Positions 26,301 to 33,331 are shown, numbered from the stretch's first letter. The stretch is 64,000 nucleotides of DNA from Echinometra lucunter (GCA_029962745.1 CM057152.1:29166319-29230318); one strand, 5' to 3'. A program made the numbers and translations. The notes: generated by a model from the letters alone, not told the origin.

Positions 26301-29300
26301 AACTTGAATGACAACAACTGGGAAAATGCACAAGGAATCGGAGATGCGTGGGGTGTGTAGTTTTGTAAGATAATTACAGAACTAATTCTTAAATCTAAGA
26401 GTAATCCATCGTGATATAAATGACAATAATTCTAGTAATGAAACCGTGTTTGAAAAAAAATAATAAGGATAACACTAGAATTTGAATACCAAATAAAGAT
26501 TATCCATCTAGTGATTTAAGTAAGCGAGATTGAATATTTCATTTTTTATTCAAGTACACAAAAAAATGAATAGAAAATAAAATCGTTAGAATTATAAATA
26601 ACAAAATATGATAGCCCCAAATCATGGTTGCTATAGCATCTGAAAAGGAATTTAAAAAAATACTACAAAAAATCGGCATTGGTAGACATAGCACGCAAGA
26701 AATGATTCGAAGAAGAAAAAGTGTAAAAAATTCAAAGGAAAAACAAATGAGTTTCAAGACAGAATGAAAAATAAAGGGGAGGATAAAATTGACTTATACT
26801 CTCCTCCTTTTTTTTTCTTTTAATTTCCGTCCCCGTTTGTCATTCCTCATCAAGAGAGAGACAGACAAAGCGTGCGGAGTTTGGTTCGAAACACCAGAAT
26901 CTCATGAATAATTCATTAGCTCCGCCGGAGATGAGCCAATGAGCAACCCAGAATATGAATAATTCATGTCCTTTTGCTCTCTTTTCGAGTGGCCGTATCA
27001 TGCATATTCAATAAGCCGACGGCACCCGCGAACAAAGCACTGATTGGCTATGAACGCTGTAGGCCGCGCCCCTCTTGACAACCACGCTCCATTGAGCTCG
27101 GCCTGAACTTTTACCGTCCACAGGGCGGGAAGCGGCTTTAGCTTTACCGGCTTAAACGGGTTAATAGTACTGGTAAGTGTCTGCTTGGGCTTTATTCCTC
27201 AAATGAACAGAGTGCTACAGTTGTCATGCTAAAGCTGGGGTAATAATCTAATTGTAGGGCCACAGGAAAACAGTACATGTATTTAGTAATGATGAGGCTA
27301 CCCAGGTCAAATGAGGCATATTTGTGTGAGTAAATATGATGTGTATCATGTGGCTACAGTACAATTAAGTTTATGTTTTCCTCTAACACTGCAATAAAAA
27401 AAAAGTCATTGCTTTTACTCCTGTACTGAGCAATGGTCTCCAGTGATGCAGTGAGTGTATGGTGTGTTCATTGTTCTAACATCCAGTCAGCTTCTCAGGA
27501 CTGTTTGCAACCCATAGGAGAAATTTTAATGATTCTTCAATTCATATTTTAAAAAGCACATGTCTTTTTTGGGTTTTTTTTTTCTTGGGGGGGGGGTTGC
27601 ATAAGATGACTAGGTTCACACTTCATCTTTGTAACATTTCAATGCATGACAAAAAATCTATAAATCCATAGGTTTCAGAATTACTTCAGATATGAACTTT
27701 TAACTTGTTTGTCTCATGAAATTTCATCTTGGTTTGTGTGAATTTTCAGGATGGATCTCACTATTCAGATCTGATGGTGAGGATATGGTGCAGAGCTATT
27801 CTACGAGATGAGTGAGTATGCTCAGTTTTCCTATTTGAAATATGGTATGGTGACAATTTCTTCTGGCCTTTTTTTTTCCCAATGAAGATATAGAGTACGG
27901 ATTGAGGCTTGTTCACATATAAAGTGGCAAAGCCCCCATGGTATGCCTACATGTTTTTTTTTGTGTGTGTAAATGAATGTTATATGAAGCAGCAAAATAA
28001 ATGGGCCAAGGCAAGAGGCATCGTTTTTGCATCCTGGTGGCAAAAAAGTGTGGACCAATCAAATGCTTATAAAGTTGGGGCAAAATGTGACATTTCGAGT
28101 TTTTTGTGTGCAAATTTTGTGAAAACTCTCTTTTATATGAAGATGAATTGCTATTGATATATTAAAGTGCAAAGTGGCACGGTAAAAGAAAAGAATGTGC
28201 ACTTTGCTGCTGAATACCTGAATGAGCCTATAGGGTTGCATTTTGTTTTTTCCAGGCCTCTGAAGCTCTGCCATTTTGTCCAGATCCATTAGAAGGCCAA
28301 CCTAAGAATCCAACAATATTCATGATCAAAAATGAATAATTCATTTTGTAAGATGCTTCCAACTAGTAGCACTTGTTTGTACGCGTTATGAAACATAAAA
28401 CGCATCAGCTTACCACATGCGCAGTTAATGCATGATAAATGCGCTACAAATGCGCATTAAAACAAGGTGTCACAATAAAACTGTTACGCGCAATAGATAT
28501 GAATAATGCAACATATCATGGCGATAGCGGGTGCCTTCAAATGATCCGAAAGAGGCTGGGCCTAATGCCATTCGCGTAATGATATCCATGCGTGCTGCTT
28601 TTCGTCTAGTAAATTTATTATATGTCTATGGTTTTTTTGTTACGTGTAGGGTCAAGAAAAGGTATACTCTATGGTTCGTCTCCAGTTGAAGTTTGAAATT
28701 TTGTTAGTGTAGGAAGTAGAGTGTATTCTGAAACACTGTACCCATCATTTTAAATACGTTATCACCTTGTCATTTCCTTCATGTATTATTAACATAAAAC
28801 AAAATTGTTATCAGTCTGTCCTCTCTGTGTTTAGACTTTGCCGCATGGAGTCACAAAAGTGAATTGCATTTCACTCTAGTTTTAAGCTGGAATTTCAGTA
28901 TTAACAAGTGTACTTCTTATTCAGCTGCTTGTAGGAGGCGTGCCGGCTTTATCTCCAAAAGATATAAGGTCATTTCAATAGGTTGTGAAACATTCCATGG
29001 TACTTTTACATTATGAAGTGCTAGGATAGTAGGTTTTTTGTGTGTGCTATAGGAATTCAAGTAACTAATCTTTTCCTTTGATATTCTCTAGATGGAATGA
29101 GATGCAAGGAGTGGACCCTTGGGATTACTTCAAAGATTCCATCTTCTTCAAGACAGCTGCCAAGGCACGTCAAGAAGGTTAGTATTTCCTCGTTGGCATA
29201 GTCAGTCATATTCGGCACTTTGACAGTTTTGTCAGTTGATAAGGCATTTTATCTCTGGACCCTGGTGAAAGGAAAAGGGTAATTCCTGGGGGAAAAAAAT

Positions 29301-30282
29301 AATTTCTGGAATGCATGAATGTCTTTAATATCATGGTAGCTTTGGTAAAGATTGCGTAGTTATTTTCAAAGCACTGTAAAAGTACAGAACAGTACAACAA
29401 ACAGACTAAAAAAAAAAAAAAACTATTACCATCGTTATTTTGTATTGTGTTGTAAATGAAAATGCCCCTCTTTGTCTTGTATCCATAATGATGAAATTGC
29501 TGTTAACTTCGTAAGTACTTGTAATTTTAGTAAAAGACTTGAGGGGCATAGGATTTTTTATTGTCTTGTGCATTCATCTAAAACAGTATAGCTTCTGTGT
29601 GGCCGTAAGAGAAAGTGATGATAAGTTTAGATTATATTAGTGTAATAATTTCTGTAATAGTATGATGAATGCCATGACACTTTGTACATTTTTTTCACAT
29701 GGTGAATCTCTTTTTTTTCCACTTTCACCCTTTATGGTAAAGAATAACTGGAATGATTTAAAACTTAGAATTAGACAGTTTTCATTAGTTACTACCTTCA
29801 GAAAGGCCTTGAAAGCACTTCTTTTTGCAGTTTGTAGTTTCAAGATTATTTATTTATTTATTTACTTTTATGATTACATGTATTTATGTAATTTTCATAT
29901 ACATAAGCGCTTTGGGCCTTACGGGAAAAGTGTGGTATAAGTAATAATAATAATAATAATAATAACTGTCAAATATTTTTATGTCCAGTGATACATGTAG
30001 GTCTCTATCATCATTCTTTGTGTGTCAGTTCATTTTTACTATGAATGTTATATATCTTATTATTGATTTGCTGAATGAAGTATGATGGTAATTATCAAGA
30101 TGTGAAGTAGCTTTTGGTGGTTCAATTCTTTTACAGGTCTCGATCTGATGGAGTGCCTACCAGACCCAGACACTTTACTCCAGCACTATGAACTGGAAGG
30201 CATGAGGGACAATGCACAGTTCCAGTACCTTCTCAGGACAGGCTTCGAGCAGATCAGTCGGAGTCTGGTTGCGGCTGAGTAA
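1664..30282 (+). CDS. NUP133: Nucleoporin Nup133, 3' part of gene (20 exons, alpha-solenoid)
   Basis: Nup133 is a scaffold subunit of the Y (Nup107-160) complex of the nuclear pore. Exons (all GT/AG): 1664-1703, 4472-4663, 6010-6169, 6797-6906, 7657-7763, 8788-8890, 10171-10393, 10776-10819, 12222-12438, 12998-13134, 14608-14647, 15910-16025, 16531-16590, 16910-16976, 17659-17720, 20231-20287, 20552-20632, 27750-27811, 29092-29177, 30137-30282. Phases join into one frame of about 702 residues ending in TAA. Recognisable blocks, compared from memory with vertebrate Nup133, include [83 protein letters not shown] and [11 protein letters not shown]. Human Nup133 is about 1156 residues, so roughly 450 N-terminal residues, including the beta-propeller, lie left of the window. 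No frameshift or internal stop is seen. The first base of the first exon completes a codon begun upstream. Identity is by recall of the family, not by a search. Confidence 0.93.
2428..2792. repeat. Direct repeat pair of about 78 bases
   Basis: Bases 2428-2506 and 2716-2792 share AAAAGAAATTGTATTTT, a central TGTATC and CAGCATAGGAT in order, at roughly 75% identity by eye. The spacing is about 288 bases. Confidence 0.65.
4056..4440 (+). mobile_element. Non-autonomous element interrupted by a SINE (family member also at 27.9 kb)
   Basis: It begins TAAGGCTTGTTCACATA, followed by GGCAAAGCCCC. After the insert it resumes with GGCAGCAACAAAAG and TGGTGGCACAAAGATG. The same blocks occur in order at 27905-28100, and the left end alone recurs at 8284. 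Confidence 0.6.
4150..4330 (+). mobile_element. tRNA-derived SINE, partial
   Basis: A pol III B-box (GGTTCGAGTCC) lies at 4226-4236, followed by CTCTCGGATGGTGACGTAAA and GGTGGTCCCAGACGTAAATA, the type of core seen in marine-invertebrate SINEs. A clear A-box is missing; in its place is a 14 bp arm inverted repeat at 4159-4188. Confidence 0.6.
4472..4663 (+). CDS. NUP133: NUP133 exon b
   Basis: The acceptor is a T-rich tract ending CATAG and the donor is GTGAGAG. It encodes 64 residues starting [13 protein letters not shown], a Gln/Ser/Thr-rich linker, and ending [12 protein letters not shown]. The linker joins propeller to solenoid in this family. Phase 0 at both ends. Confidence 0.85.
5105..5250 (+). 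mobile_element. tRNA-derived SINE with A and B boxes
   Basis: The A-box-like stretch TTGCTCAATTGATAGAGCA lies near 5113 and the B-box GGTTCGATCCC at 5157-5167, at normal tRNA spacing. A tail follows (GGGACCTTCTGCCTTCTAG, GAATGGAGAAGGGTAATA). Anticodon-stem and acceptor-stem pairing fail, so this is not a functional tRNA. Confidence 0.75.
5251..5405. mobile_element. MITE, ATAATTATATT hairpin family, copy 1
   Basis: The ends ATAATTATATT and AATATAATTAT, plus the inner arms TTGGATGGC and GCCATCCAA, form a hairpin. The centre pairs GGGCCAATATYGCA with TGCAATATTGGCCC. It abuts the preceding SINE tail. Relatives lie at 11227-11380 and about 5858-5945. Confidence 0.7.
5549..5714. repeat. 83 bp tandem duplication
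   Basis: A unit containing CGTATCCGCGCATTGTAATC and CACACGCGAAAAGACCATGC occurs twice with period 83 (for example 5561 and 5644), one base differing. The unit is rich in CG dinucleotides relative to its surroundings. Confidence 0.9.
5858..5950. mobile_element. MITE, ATAATTATATT family, partial copy
   Basis: It begins ATAATAATTATATAATATT and GACTGGCCTTGAGG like the 11.2 kb copy, and has TCATATTGCC internally. The right arm is missing. Confidence 0.55.
6010..6169 (+). CDS. NUP133: NUP133 exon c, with the DPRWAESLP block
   Basis: The acceptor is TTGTGCAG and the donor GTGAAT. The exon encodes [15 protein letters not shown] and onward to [15 protein letters not shown], a strongly diagnostic Nup133 block. 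It ends after one base of the next codon (phase 1). Confidence 0.93.
6797..6906 (+). CDS. NUP133: NUP133 exon d
   Basis: The acceptor is TTTCAG and the donor GTGTGT. It encodes a solenoid helix pair containing [20 protein letters not shown] and ending GIWDM. Phase 1 in, phase 0 out. Confidence 0.93.
7657..7763 (+). CDS. NUP133: NUP133 exon e
   Basis: The acceptor is CCTCAG and the donor GTAAGTC. It encodes [20 protein letters not shown] and [15 protein letters not shown], a conserved solenoid block. It ends in phase 2; a MITE starts 16 bases past its donor. Confidence 0.92.
7780..8286. mobile_element. 507 bp element with 18 bp terminal inverted repeats
   Basis: The left end TTAAAGGCATTGGCTAAC pairs with the right end GTTAACCAATGTCTTTAA with two mismatches. 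No coding frame lies inside; the interior includes CATACGCGCATGCGCACTCC. It begins 16 bases after a NUP133 splice donor. Confidence 0.75.
8788..8890 (+). CDS. NUP133: NUP133 exon f
   Basis: The acceptor is CTACCAG and the donor GTAATT. It encodes [19 protein letters not shown] and ends [10 protein letters not shown], matching the family's LTPADVFFRE block. Phase 2 in, phase 0 out. Confidence 0.92.
8990..9145. mobile_element. MITE, CAGGGC-ended hairpin, copy A
   Basis: The ends CCAGGGCCCTGTCTTATAAA and its exact reverse complement close a long hairpin; pairing continues through GAGTTGCGATTGATT. The total is about 156 bases. Related termini occur at 34737-34899 and 62061-62223. Confidence 0.85.
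9365..9437 (+). mobile_element. Retroposon 3' tail with (ATT)n
   Basis: GGCAAGCGCCTTGAGCAC, then GGCGCTATACAAGTCAC and a run of ATT triplets, is a typical 3' end of tRNA-type SINEs or the L2-like LINEs that mobilise them. The 5' part is not recognisable. Confidence 0.55.
9938..9985 (+). pseudogene. Decayed look-alike of the start of NUP133 exon g
   Basis: AAAGATTGAAGACATTGTA differs by one base from AAAGATTGAGGACATTGTA at 10176, and both follow a TTTTTCATC-type tract. Translated, it gives [11 protein letters not shown] versus [11 protein letters not shown]. There is no good acceptor at the exact place, so it is more likely a relic of duplication than an exon. Confidence 0.45.
10171..10393 (+). 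CDS. NUP133: NUP133 exon g
   Basis: The acceptor is ATCGCTGAAG, with a strong T-rich tract about 20 bases upstream, and the donor is GTGAGT. It encodes [19 protein letters not shown] through LPFIPWI. A decayed look-alike of its first 20 bases lies about 230 bases upstream. Phase 0 in, phase 1 out. Confidence 0.92.
10776..10819 (+). CDS. NUP133: NUP133 exon h (44 nt)
   Basis: The acceptor is TTCACTAG and the donor GTAATA. This short exon encodes [14 protein letters not shown], matching the conserved SGPGGIR block of Nup133. Phase 1 in, phase 0 out. Confidence 0.9.
11227..11380. mobile_element. MITE, ATAATTATATT hairpin family, copy 2
   Basis: The left arm ATTATATTGACTGGC pairs with the right arm GCCAGTCAATATAATTAT. 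The inner arms GAGAACATC and GATGTTCCCC also pair. Same family as 5251-5405. Confidence 0.75.
12082..12161. mobile_element. 80 bp TTAA-bounded mini-element
   Basis: TTAACCCATTG at the left and CATTGGGTTAA at the right form an inverted repeat with TTAA at each border, as in piggyBac-type target duplications. The flanks GTGTGGTCT and TAGACAGG belong to a local repeat it appears to interrupt. Confidence 0.55.
12222..12438 (+). CDS. NUP133: NUP133 exon i
   Basis: The acceptor is ATTTGCAG and the donor GTAAGT. It encodes [16 protein letters not shown] through [13 protein letters not shown] and ends ERTALISPF, typical of the central solenoid. This exon is markedly richer in C and G than its introns. 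Confidence 0.93.
12998..13134 (+). CDS. NUP133: NUP133 exon j
   Basis: The acceptor is ATCAACAG and the donor GTAATT. It encodes [19 protein letters not shown] and [11 protein letters not shown], one of the best-conserved Nup133 segments. A TTAA-bounded element begins 28 bases past the donor. Confidence 0.94.
13162..13572. mobile_element. 411 bp TTAA-bounded MITE, copy 1
   Basis: It starts TTAACCCAGAGCAG and ends CTGCTATGGGTTAA. Internal blocks (AAATTGGCA, CATAG then TTGAAAAA, AAATG or ATATG stretches, TTAATGATAAGTTACA) recur in order at 31895-32283. TTAA borders with CCC/GGG termini suggest a non-autonomous piggyBac-like element. Confidence 0.75.
13573..14607. other. NUP133 intron, gene-free
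   Basis: It contains an 11-base G run at 13757-13767 and AT-rich DNA. No exon, RNA gene or element with clear borders was recognised. Confidence 0.5.
14608..14647 (+). CDS. NUP133: NUP133 exon k (40 nt)
   Basis: The acceptor is CTCTCAG and the donor GTGAGT. It encodes [13 protein letters not shown] plus one base, equivalent to the FSDFLFRWYLEKG block of human Nup133. Confidence 0.93.
14971..15140. mobile_element. MITE-like hairpin, dispersed family copy 2
   Basis: The ends AAGCAAACAATCACC and GGTGATTATTTGCTT pair, as do the inner arms GACAAACTATCACTTCC and GGAAGTGATAGTTTGTC. The related sequence 15512-15690 matches 490-660. Confidence 0.75.
15910..16025 (+). CDS. NUP133: NUP133 exon l
   Basis: The acceptor is TGTCGAAG and the donor GTAAGT. 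It encodes [20 protein letters not shown] and [18 protein letters not shown], which align with the family's GKLL and HEHLSWLHEI blocks. Confidence 0.93.
16531..16590 (+). CDS. NUP133: NUP133 exon m (60 nt)
   Basis: The acceptor is TTCTCTTCAG and the donor GTAAAT. It encodes [20 protein letters not shown], phase 0 at both ends, corresponding to the AHATLLGLANME helix region of human Nup133. Confidence 0.9.
16910..16976 (+). CDS. NUP133: NUP133 exon n
   Basis: The acceptor is GATTCCAG and the donor GTAAGT. It encodes [20 protein letters not shown] and IN plus one base, matching the conserved TLLGLSKLAALAS block. Confidence 0.93.
17367..17595. mobile_element. Imperfect inverted-repeat element (GTTGCAAGAAA arms)
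   Basis: The arms GTTGCAAGAAAGTTGCAGTC and GACTGAAACTCACTTTTCTTGCAAC pair imperfectly over about 25 bases. The interior has TTGCGATCAATC and similar motifs shared with the 8990 and 35.5 kb repeats. No coding content. Confidence 0.5.
17659..17720 (+). CDS. NUP133: NUP133 exon o
   Basis: The acceptor is ACCATTAG and the donor GTTAGT. It encodes [20 protein letters not shown], matching the LLHQETLPEQLL region. Phase 1 in, phase 0 out. Confidence 0.88.
17721..20230. other. 2.5 kb NUP133 intron, no gene recognised
   Basis: The only notable structures are two copies of CACAGTGCAGTGTGA (near 18815 and 19114), a self-complementary motif, and GC-richer DNA at 18750-19150 than the rest. No frame with splice support was found. 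Confidence 0.5.
20231..20287 (+). CDS. NUP133: NUP133 exon p (57 nt)
   Basis: The acceptor is TTGATTGCAG and the donor GTGAGA. It encodes [19 protein letters not shown], equivalent to the LTAPQLIGLYI region. Phase 0 at both ends. Confidence 0.9.
20552..20632 (+). CDS. NUP133: NUP133 exon q
   Basis: The acceptor is CACCTTCAG and the donor GTAGGT. It encodes [20 protein letters not shown] and [19 protein letters not shown] is near-identical to the human block. A 7.1 kb intron holding a 6.4 kb TTAA element follows. Confidence 0.94.
20770..20830. repeat. Two identical 18 bp perfect palindromes
   Basis: GCCCGCATATATGCGGGC occurs at 20770-20787 and 20813-20830, each preceded by GGACTGA and followed by TGAG. 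The 43-base period suggests a short tandem duplication. It is subterminal in the TTAA-bounded segment. Confidence 0.85.
21495..21620. repeat. Purine-rich low-complexity tract
   Basis: The plus strand is almost only A and G (GGAAGAAAAAG and similar) for about 125 bases. A comparable tract lies at 22165-22240 and 22600-22665. Confidence 0.8.
22695..22850. repeat. Trinucleotide-type low-complexity DNA (GAT, AAT, CAG)
   Basis: Runs of GATGAT, AATAAT and a short CAGCAGCAACAGCAAC stretch make open frames rich in Ile and Met on both strands, which I consider artefacts. Confidence 0.8.
22914..22940. repeat. (CA)n microsatellite
   Basis: About 13 CA units in a row. Confidence 0.9.
23348..23396. repeat. 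(TA)n microsatellite
   Basis: About 24 uninterrupted AT units. Confidence 0.9.
24226..24253. repeat. Run of 28 G
   Basis: A perfect homopolymer of 28 G on the plus strand, preceded by CCC. Its length may be an assembly estimate. Confidence 0.9.
24792..24814. repeat. Run of 23 G
   Basis: A perfect homopolymer of 23 G, 540 bases from the preceding one and in the same orientation. Confidence 0.9.
24830..25105. repeat. 15 bp perfect inverted repeat with 246 bp spacer
   Basis: AAGGTGGACACCATG at 24830-24844 and its exact reverse complement at 25091-25105. It may be the ends of a nested small element; the left arm starts 15 bases past the run of G. Confidence 0.6.
27750..27811 (+). CDS. NUP133: NUP133 exon r
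   Basis: The acceptor is AATTTTCAG and the donor GTGAGT. It encodes [20 protein letters not shown], matching the LKLEILCKALQRD segment. It ends in phase 2. Confidence 0.9.
27900..28235. mobile_element. Non-autonomous element, GGCTTGTTCACATA family
   Basis: It begins GAGGCTTGTTCACATATAAA and GGCAAAGCCCC, then GCAGCAAAATAAA, TCCTGGTGGCAAAAAAG and CTTATAAAGTTGG, the same order as the interrupted copy at 4056-4440. The right end GAATGAGCCTATAG is a weak inverted match to the left end. Confidence 0.6.
28236..29091. other. NUP133 intron, gene-free
   Basis: Nothing coding was seen. CG-containing stretches at 28380-28450 (ACGCGTTATG, ACATGCGCAG, ATGCGCTAC) resemble interiors of other elements in the window. 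Confidence 0.45.
29092..29177 (+). CDS. NUP133: NUP133 exon s
   Basis: The acceptor is ATTCTCTAG and the donor GTTAGT. It encodes [20 protein letters not shown] and TAAKARQE, matching the KDSIFVKILQKLL block. Phase 2 in, phase 1 out. Confidence 0.92.
29690..29965 (+). mobile_element. L2/CR1-type LINE, 3' end fragment
   Basis: A frame reading [10 protein letters not shown] then [12 protein letters not shown] matches the C-terminal WNxLPxxIR and FKxxLKTHLF motifs of L2-like reverse transcriptase ORFs. It is followed by AAGCGCTTTGGGCC and a (AAT)n tail at 29942-29965. Heavily 5' truncated, in the last NUP133 intron, sense orientation. Confidence 0.6.
30137..30282 (+). CDS. NUP133: NUP133 terminal coding exon
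   Basis: The acceptor is TTTTACAG. It encodes [20 protein letters not shown] through [20 protein letters not shown] and ends in TAA at 30280-30282. The last 42 bases (30241-30282) reappear as degenerate tandem copies in the 3'UTR. Confidence 0.93.
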
Positions 30283-31250
30283 CTTAAGAAAATAGTCCTT
30301 TTGCCTTAGTCACAGGACCAAACCATCCAGTGTAATGTTGTGTACAGCCTGTTGTTGGTCTGGTGTTGTCATTTTGGTGTGCTTTAGGGGTTAGGTCTAA
30401 CAAAAAGAGATTGCATGAAACAAACCAAGGCTTTGTCTTCTCTGACCTGGCTTTGAGCAGACCAAACAGTTTTGTAACTATCGAGTAACATTAGTAGTCC
30501 TTAGGTCTACCACATTGAGTGAATGAAATGAAATGTCAGGTTTGTCTCCTTTTGACTGGCTTCAAGCAAATTTGAAGATATGCAGTAGGAACTGATTTAG
30601 AAAGAAAATGTTCCTTATGTATGTATGTTATTCACACCACCAGACTGACTCCAAAGTGATGTCAAACCAATCCTTGACCATCCTGCGTAATAATATGTTG
30701 TCTTTCGGCTGTTGTTGGTCTGGTGTTAATTTTAATGGTGTGATTGAGGCTTTAGGTGTATAAAATTGATGGAATGAAATCTAGATCAGGGCTTTGGACT
30801 GGCTTTGAGCACACCAGACAGTGTCTTCTAGCAACTGAGTAAAAGGAAATTGTCCTTAGGTCTAGCAGACCGTTGGAATGCATAAATCACGGTTTGTTTG
30901 CTTTAGAGCGGCTTTAAGCAGATGAGACAGAGTCTTGTAGTAGCCGAGTAATGTGGAAAATAGACCTTAGGTCTAGCAAAACGATTGAATGCGATAAGTC
31001 AAGACTTTTCTGCTTTGGATTGGTTTTGAGCAGGTAGGAAGACTACCAATTGCAGTGCACTGCATGGTAATATAAACCTAGGGTACATCTAGGAATTTTC
31101 TTTCGCAAAGGGATAAAAAGGGAGATAAAATGAATTTTAAGATATATAGAGCTCTCTGCTTTTTTCTTTGAGACAAACGACAGACATTAGAGGTTAAGTC
31201 TGGTTGCAGCTAGGTTATACAGAATAAAATGTGGTTCTATCTAGCACTTC
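30241..31250 (+). repeat. Diverged tandem units derived from the NUP133 stop-codon region
   Basis: Matches to coding bases 30241-30297 start at 30449, 30558, 30801 and 30910, with weaker ones near 31022 and 31190. Most continue with GTCCTTAGGTCTA or a close variant. A longer unit starting TGTTGTTGGTCTGGTGTT recurs near 30350 and 30709, giving a higher-order period of about 360 bases. Confidence 0.75.
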
Positions 31251-31830
31251 ACATAGGGATGGAATTACAATTTTGAAGATATTTCACAATCTCAACTGTA
31301 CACATTTTTAATGGAGGACTTAGCAGTAGTGGCTGAATAACATACAATTTAGTAATTGATCTTGGACTTTTGCATCATACACTAAACTGCTAGATGTACT
31401 TTCAAAATATTATTTAAGAGGCACTTTGTGGAGTCAGCTGCATTTCAATCAAAATCATGTTGAGCAGTAGTCTAGAAATTTGAATCTGTATGAAGTTCTG
31501 AAGTTGCTCACTCTCTCTAAAGTGATTAACAAAATTTACAACCAAAAAAAAAAAGAATTTTCTCTGAGTAAACTTTGAAGGATATATTTGTGACCATTTC
31601 ACATCCCTCTGGATTTGAGGTGGGCATTTCTGATTTTAATTTGGATCATTTCAAATCAATCTGTGACTAGTTGACAGATAAAGGAAGACGAAGCGAAAGT
31701 AAACGTGATAAAATCATAAGAAAGTCTATGCTTGTGGCAAAGGAAATGTCAAGTTTGTTGTCATGATTGTAAAAATTGTATATTTTCCATTATGTCTGAT
31801 ATGTGACAATAAAAGATCATTTTTTTCTGT
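30283..31830 (+). other. NUP133: NUP133 3' untranslated region (predicted)
   Basis: This 1.5 kb stretch follows the stop codon with no further splice-supported reading frame. It holds a tandem family of diverged units of about 110-120 bases, each containing a match to the last bases of the coding sequence, and it ends at a canonical AATAAA. The exact cleavage site is inferred. Confidence 0.7.
31808..31813 (+). promoter_or_regulatory. Polyadenylation signal AATAAA for NUP133
   Basis: A canonical hexamer lies about 1.5 kb past the stop, followed by a T-rich stretch. An earlier AATAAA near 31224 is an alternative. Confidence 0.65.
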
Positions 31831-31894
31831 ATTGAGAACTGTGTTTAATGACTGATATGGTATACCTTTTGTCAGGGGTGGATACAGGTGCTTA

Positions 31895-32283
31895 TTAACC
31901 CATAGCAGTACAGAGCTTTCTTGAGGTCTAAATTAATCATCTTCAATCCTAAAATTGGCAATACAAATTATTTTTTTCCTTGTTTACATAGCTTGAAAAA
32001 AATAAATATGGATATAACATAAACCAAAATGAAATATAATTGTAAAATTGAATCACAAATTGCCAGTTTGAACACAGAAATAGTGATTATATATTATTCA
32101 CTGCACTGCCAATTTAAAAAGTTTAATGATCAGTTACACACCATACAGCGATGGGAATGGGCTCAAATTTGTCAGTGCATTTTTCTCTCTCTGCTCATGT
32201 ATGGTATGTACTGCCCAACAATCTGGACCAACAGATACTGCAAAAGCATCTCCTAAAGGTGACACTGTACCTCTATGGGTTAA
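31895..32283. mobile_element. 389 bp TTAA-bounded MITE, copy 2
   Basis: It starts TTAACCCATAGCAGTACAGA and ends CTCTATGGGTTAA with TTAA borders; the interior is shared with 13162-13572. It lies just downstream of the NUP133 polyadenylation site. Confidence 0.75.
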
Positions 32284-33028
32284 GAGGGAGTACAAGAAAG
32301 CGTATATTACATTTTTAGGTAATGACTTACTGAAAGAAAAATTCTGATTGGTGGAATATGGAAAAAAGAAAAGGGTTAAATAAGATTTTTACTTTGTGCC
32401 TGTTTGGTCATAAATTTCAGTTCAGGTCAAACATACGAGAGGGGAGTAGTATTTTCTTTTTTGTATAATATATTTCACATTGGTTTTGAAATGGGGTTAT
32501 GGGCTGTTGTACCCTCCCCCCCCCCCCTTTCCTTCGCCTTTGCTTCTCTGCTGTCTGTTATCTGGTACATCTGATGGAGACCAAATCACACACCATCCAT
32601 ACTCTAGGTCTTTAACCTTGAAAGCAAGAGTCTAAAGTAACGGAAGAAAACATAATACATTTCATATCAAACCTTTAATAAGATATAAATAAAAATTGCC
32701 ACTCATTAGTGAACCTAACAACACCCAACTAGTAGACTTGATCACCACTGAAATTCTTTTTTTTTGGGGGGGGGGCATGGGTTATAACAAAAAAAAAAGG
32801 TTAAAATGCGTAGAATAGTGTAGAATAGTACAACCTGAGTACTGCAGGTATTAGTAATTTCTATTCTTACTTAACCTTTGACATTAGAAATCTCTCTATC
32901 ATAACTTTTTTTCAAAAAAATATAAATGTGCATACTATAGTTTCATCTTCAGTGTCATAATCTCTTCTCATTTTACTTCCTCCTCTTCTCATTTTATGAC
33001 AACTTTTTTTTTTTTTTTTCGATACACT

Positions 33029-33331
33029 GTTAACAAAATTATTCATACCCCTCACGATTTTGAAGTCATTTTGATGTTCTTTTTCTTAAAGAATGAAAAG
33101 TGGACTAAAGAAATCTTGGCATGTGCTGCAGTTGGACAATGATTGCAGTTTTATTTAATCTATATACCTACTGAAAAAGATAATTCATTTCCTGTCATTT
33201 TGGGATTATTTATATCCTGGTCCTGGTGTGGCATTGAGGCATATTTTTTGGAAAATGCGCAAGTTTCAGGCATTCCTAAGATTCTGTACTTGTTTTGCAG
33301 CTAATCAATGATGTATGAATAGTTTTGGACT
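33029..33331. mobile_element. Possible Tc1/mariner-type non-autonomous element
   Basis: AACAAAATTATTCATACCCC on the left and GTATGAATAGTTTTGGAC on the right are imperfect inverted repeats of a kind common at Tc1-like ends. No transposase frame. The exact borders are uncertain. Confidence 0.4.

Larger units (their letters stand above)
20751..27164. mobile_element. 6.4 kb TTAA-bounded segment filling a NUP133 intron
   Basis: The left border is TTAACCCGTTCCGG and the right border CCGGCTTAAACGGGTTAA, so a TTAA lies at each end with terminal CCCGTT/AACGGG, as in piggyBac-like elements. Near the left end lie two identical 18-base palindromes. No transposase frame was found; the interior is microsatellites, G/C homopolymers and AT-rich DNA. 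The terminal match is short, so a single element is plausible but not proven. Confidence 0.5.

Noticed and set aside
30241..31250. CRISPR-like array of repeats
   Set aside because: Units are diverged, lack regular unique spacers, and the genome is eukaryotic.
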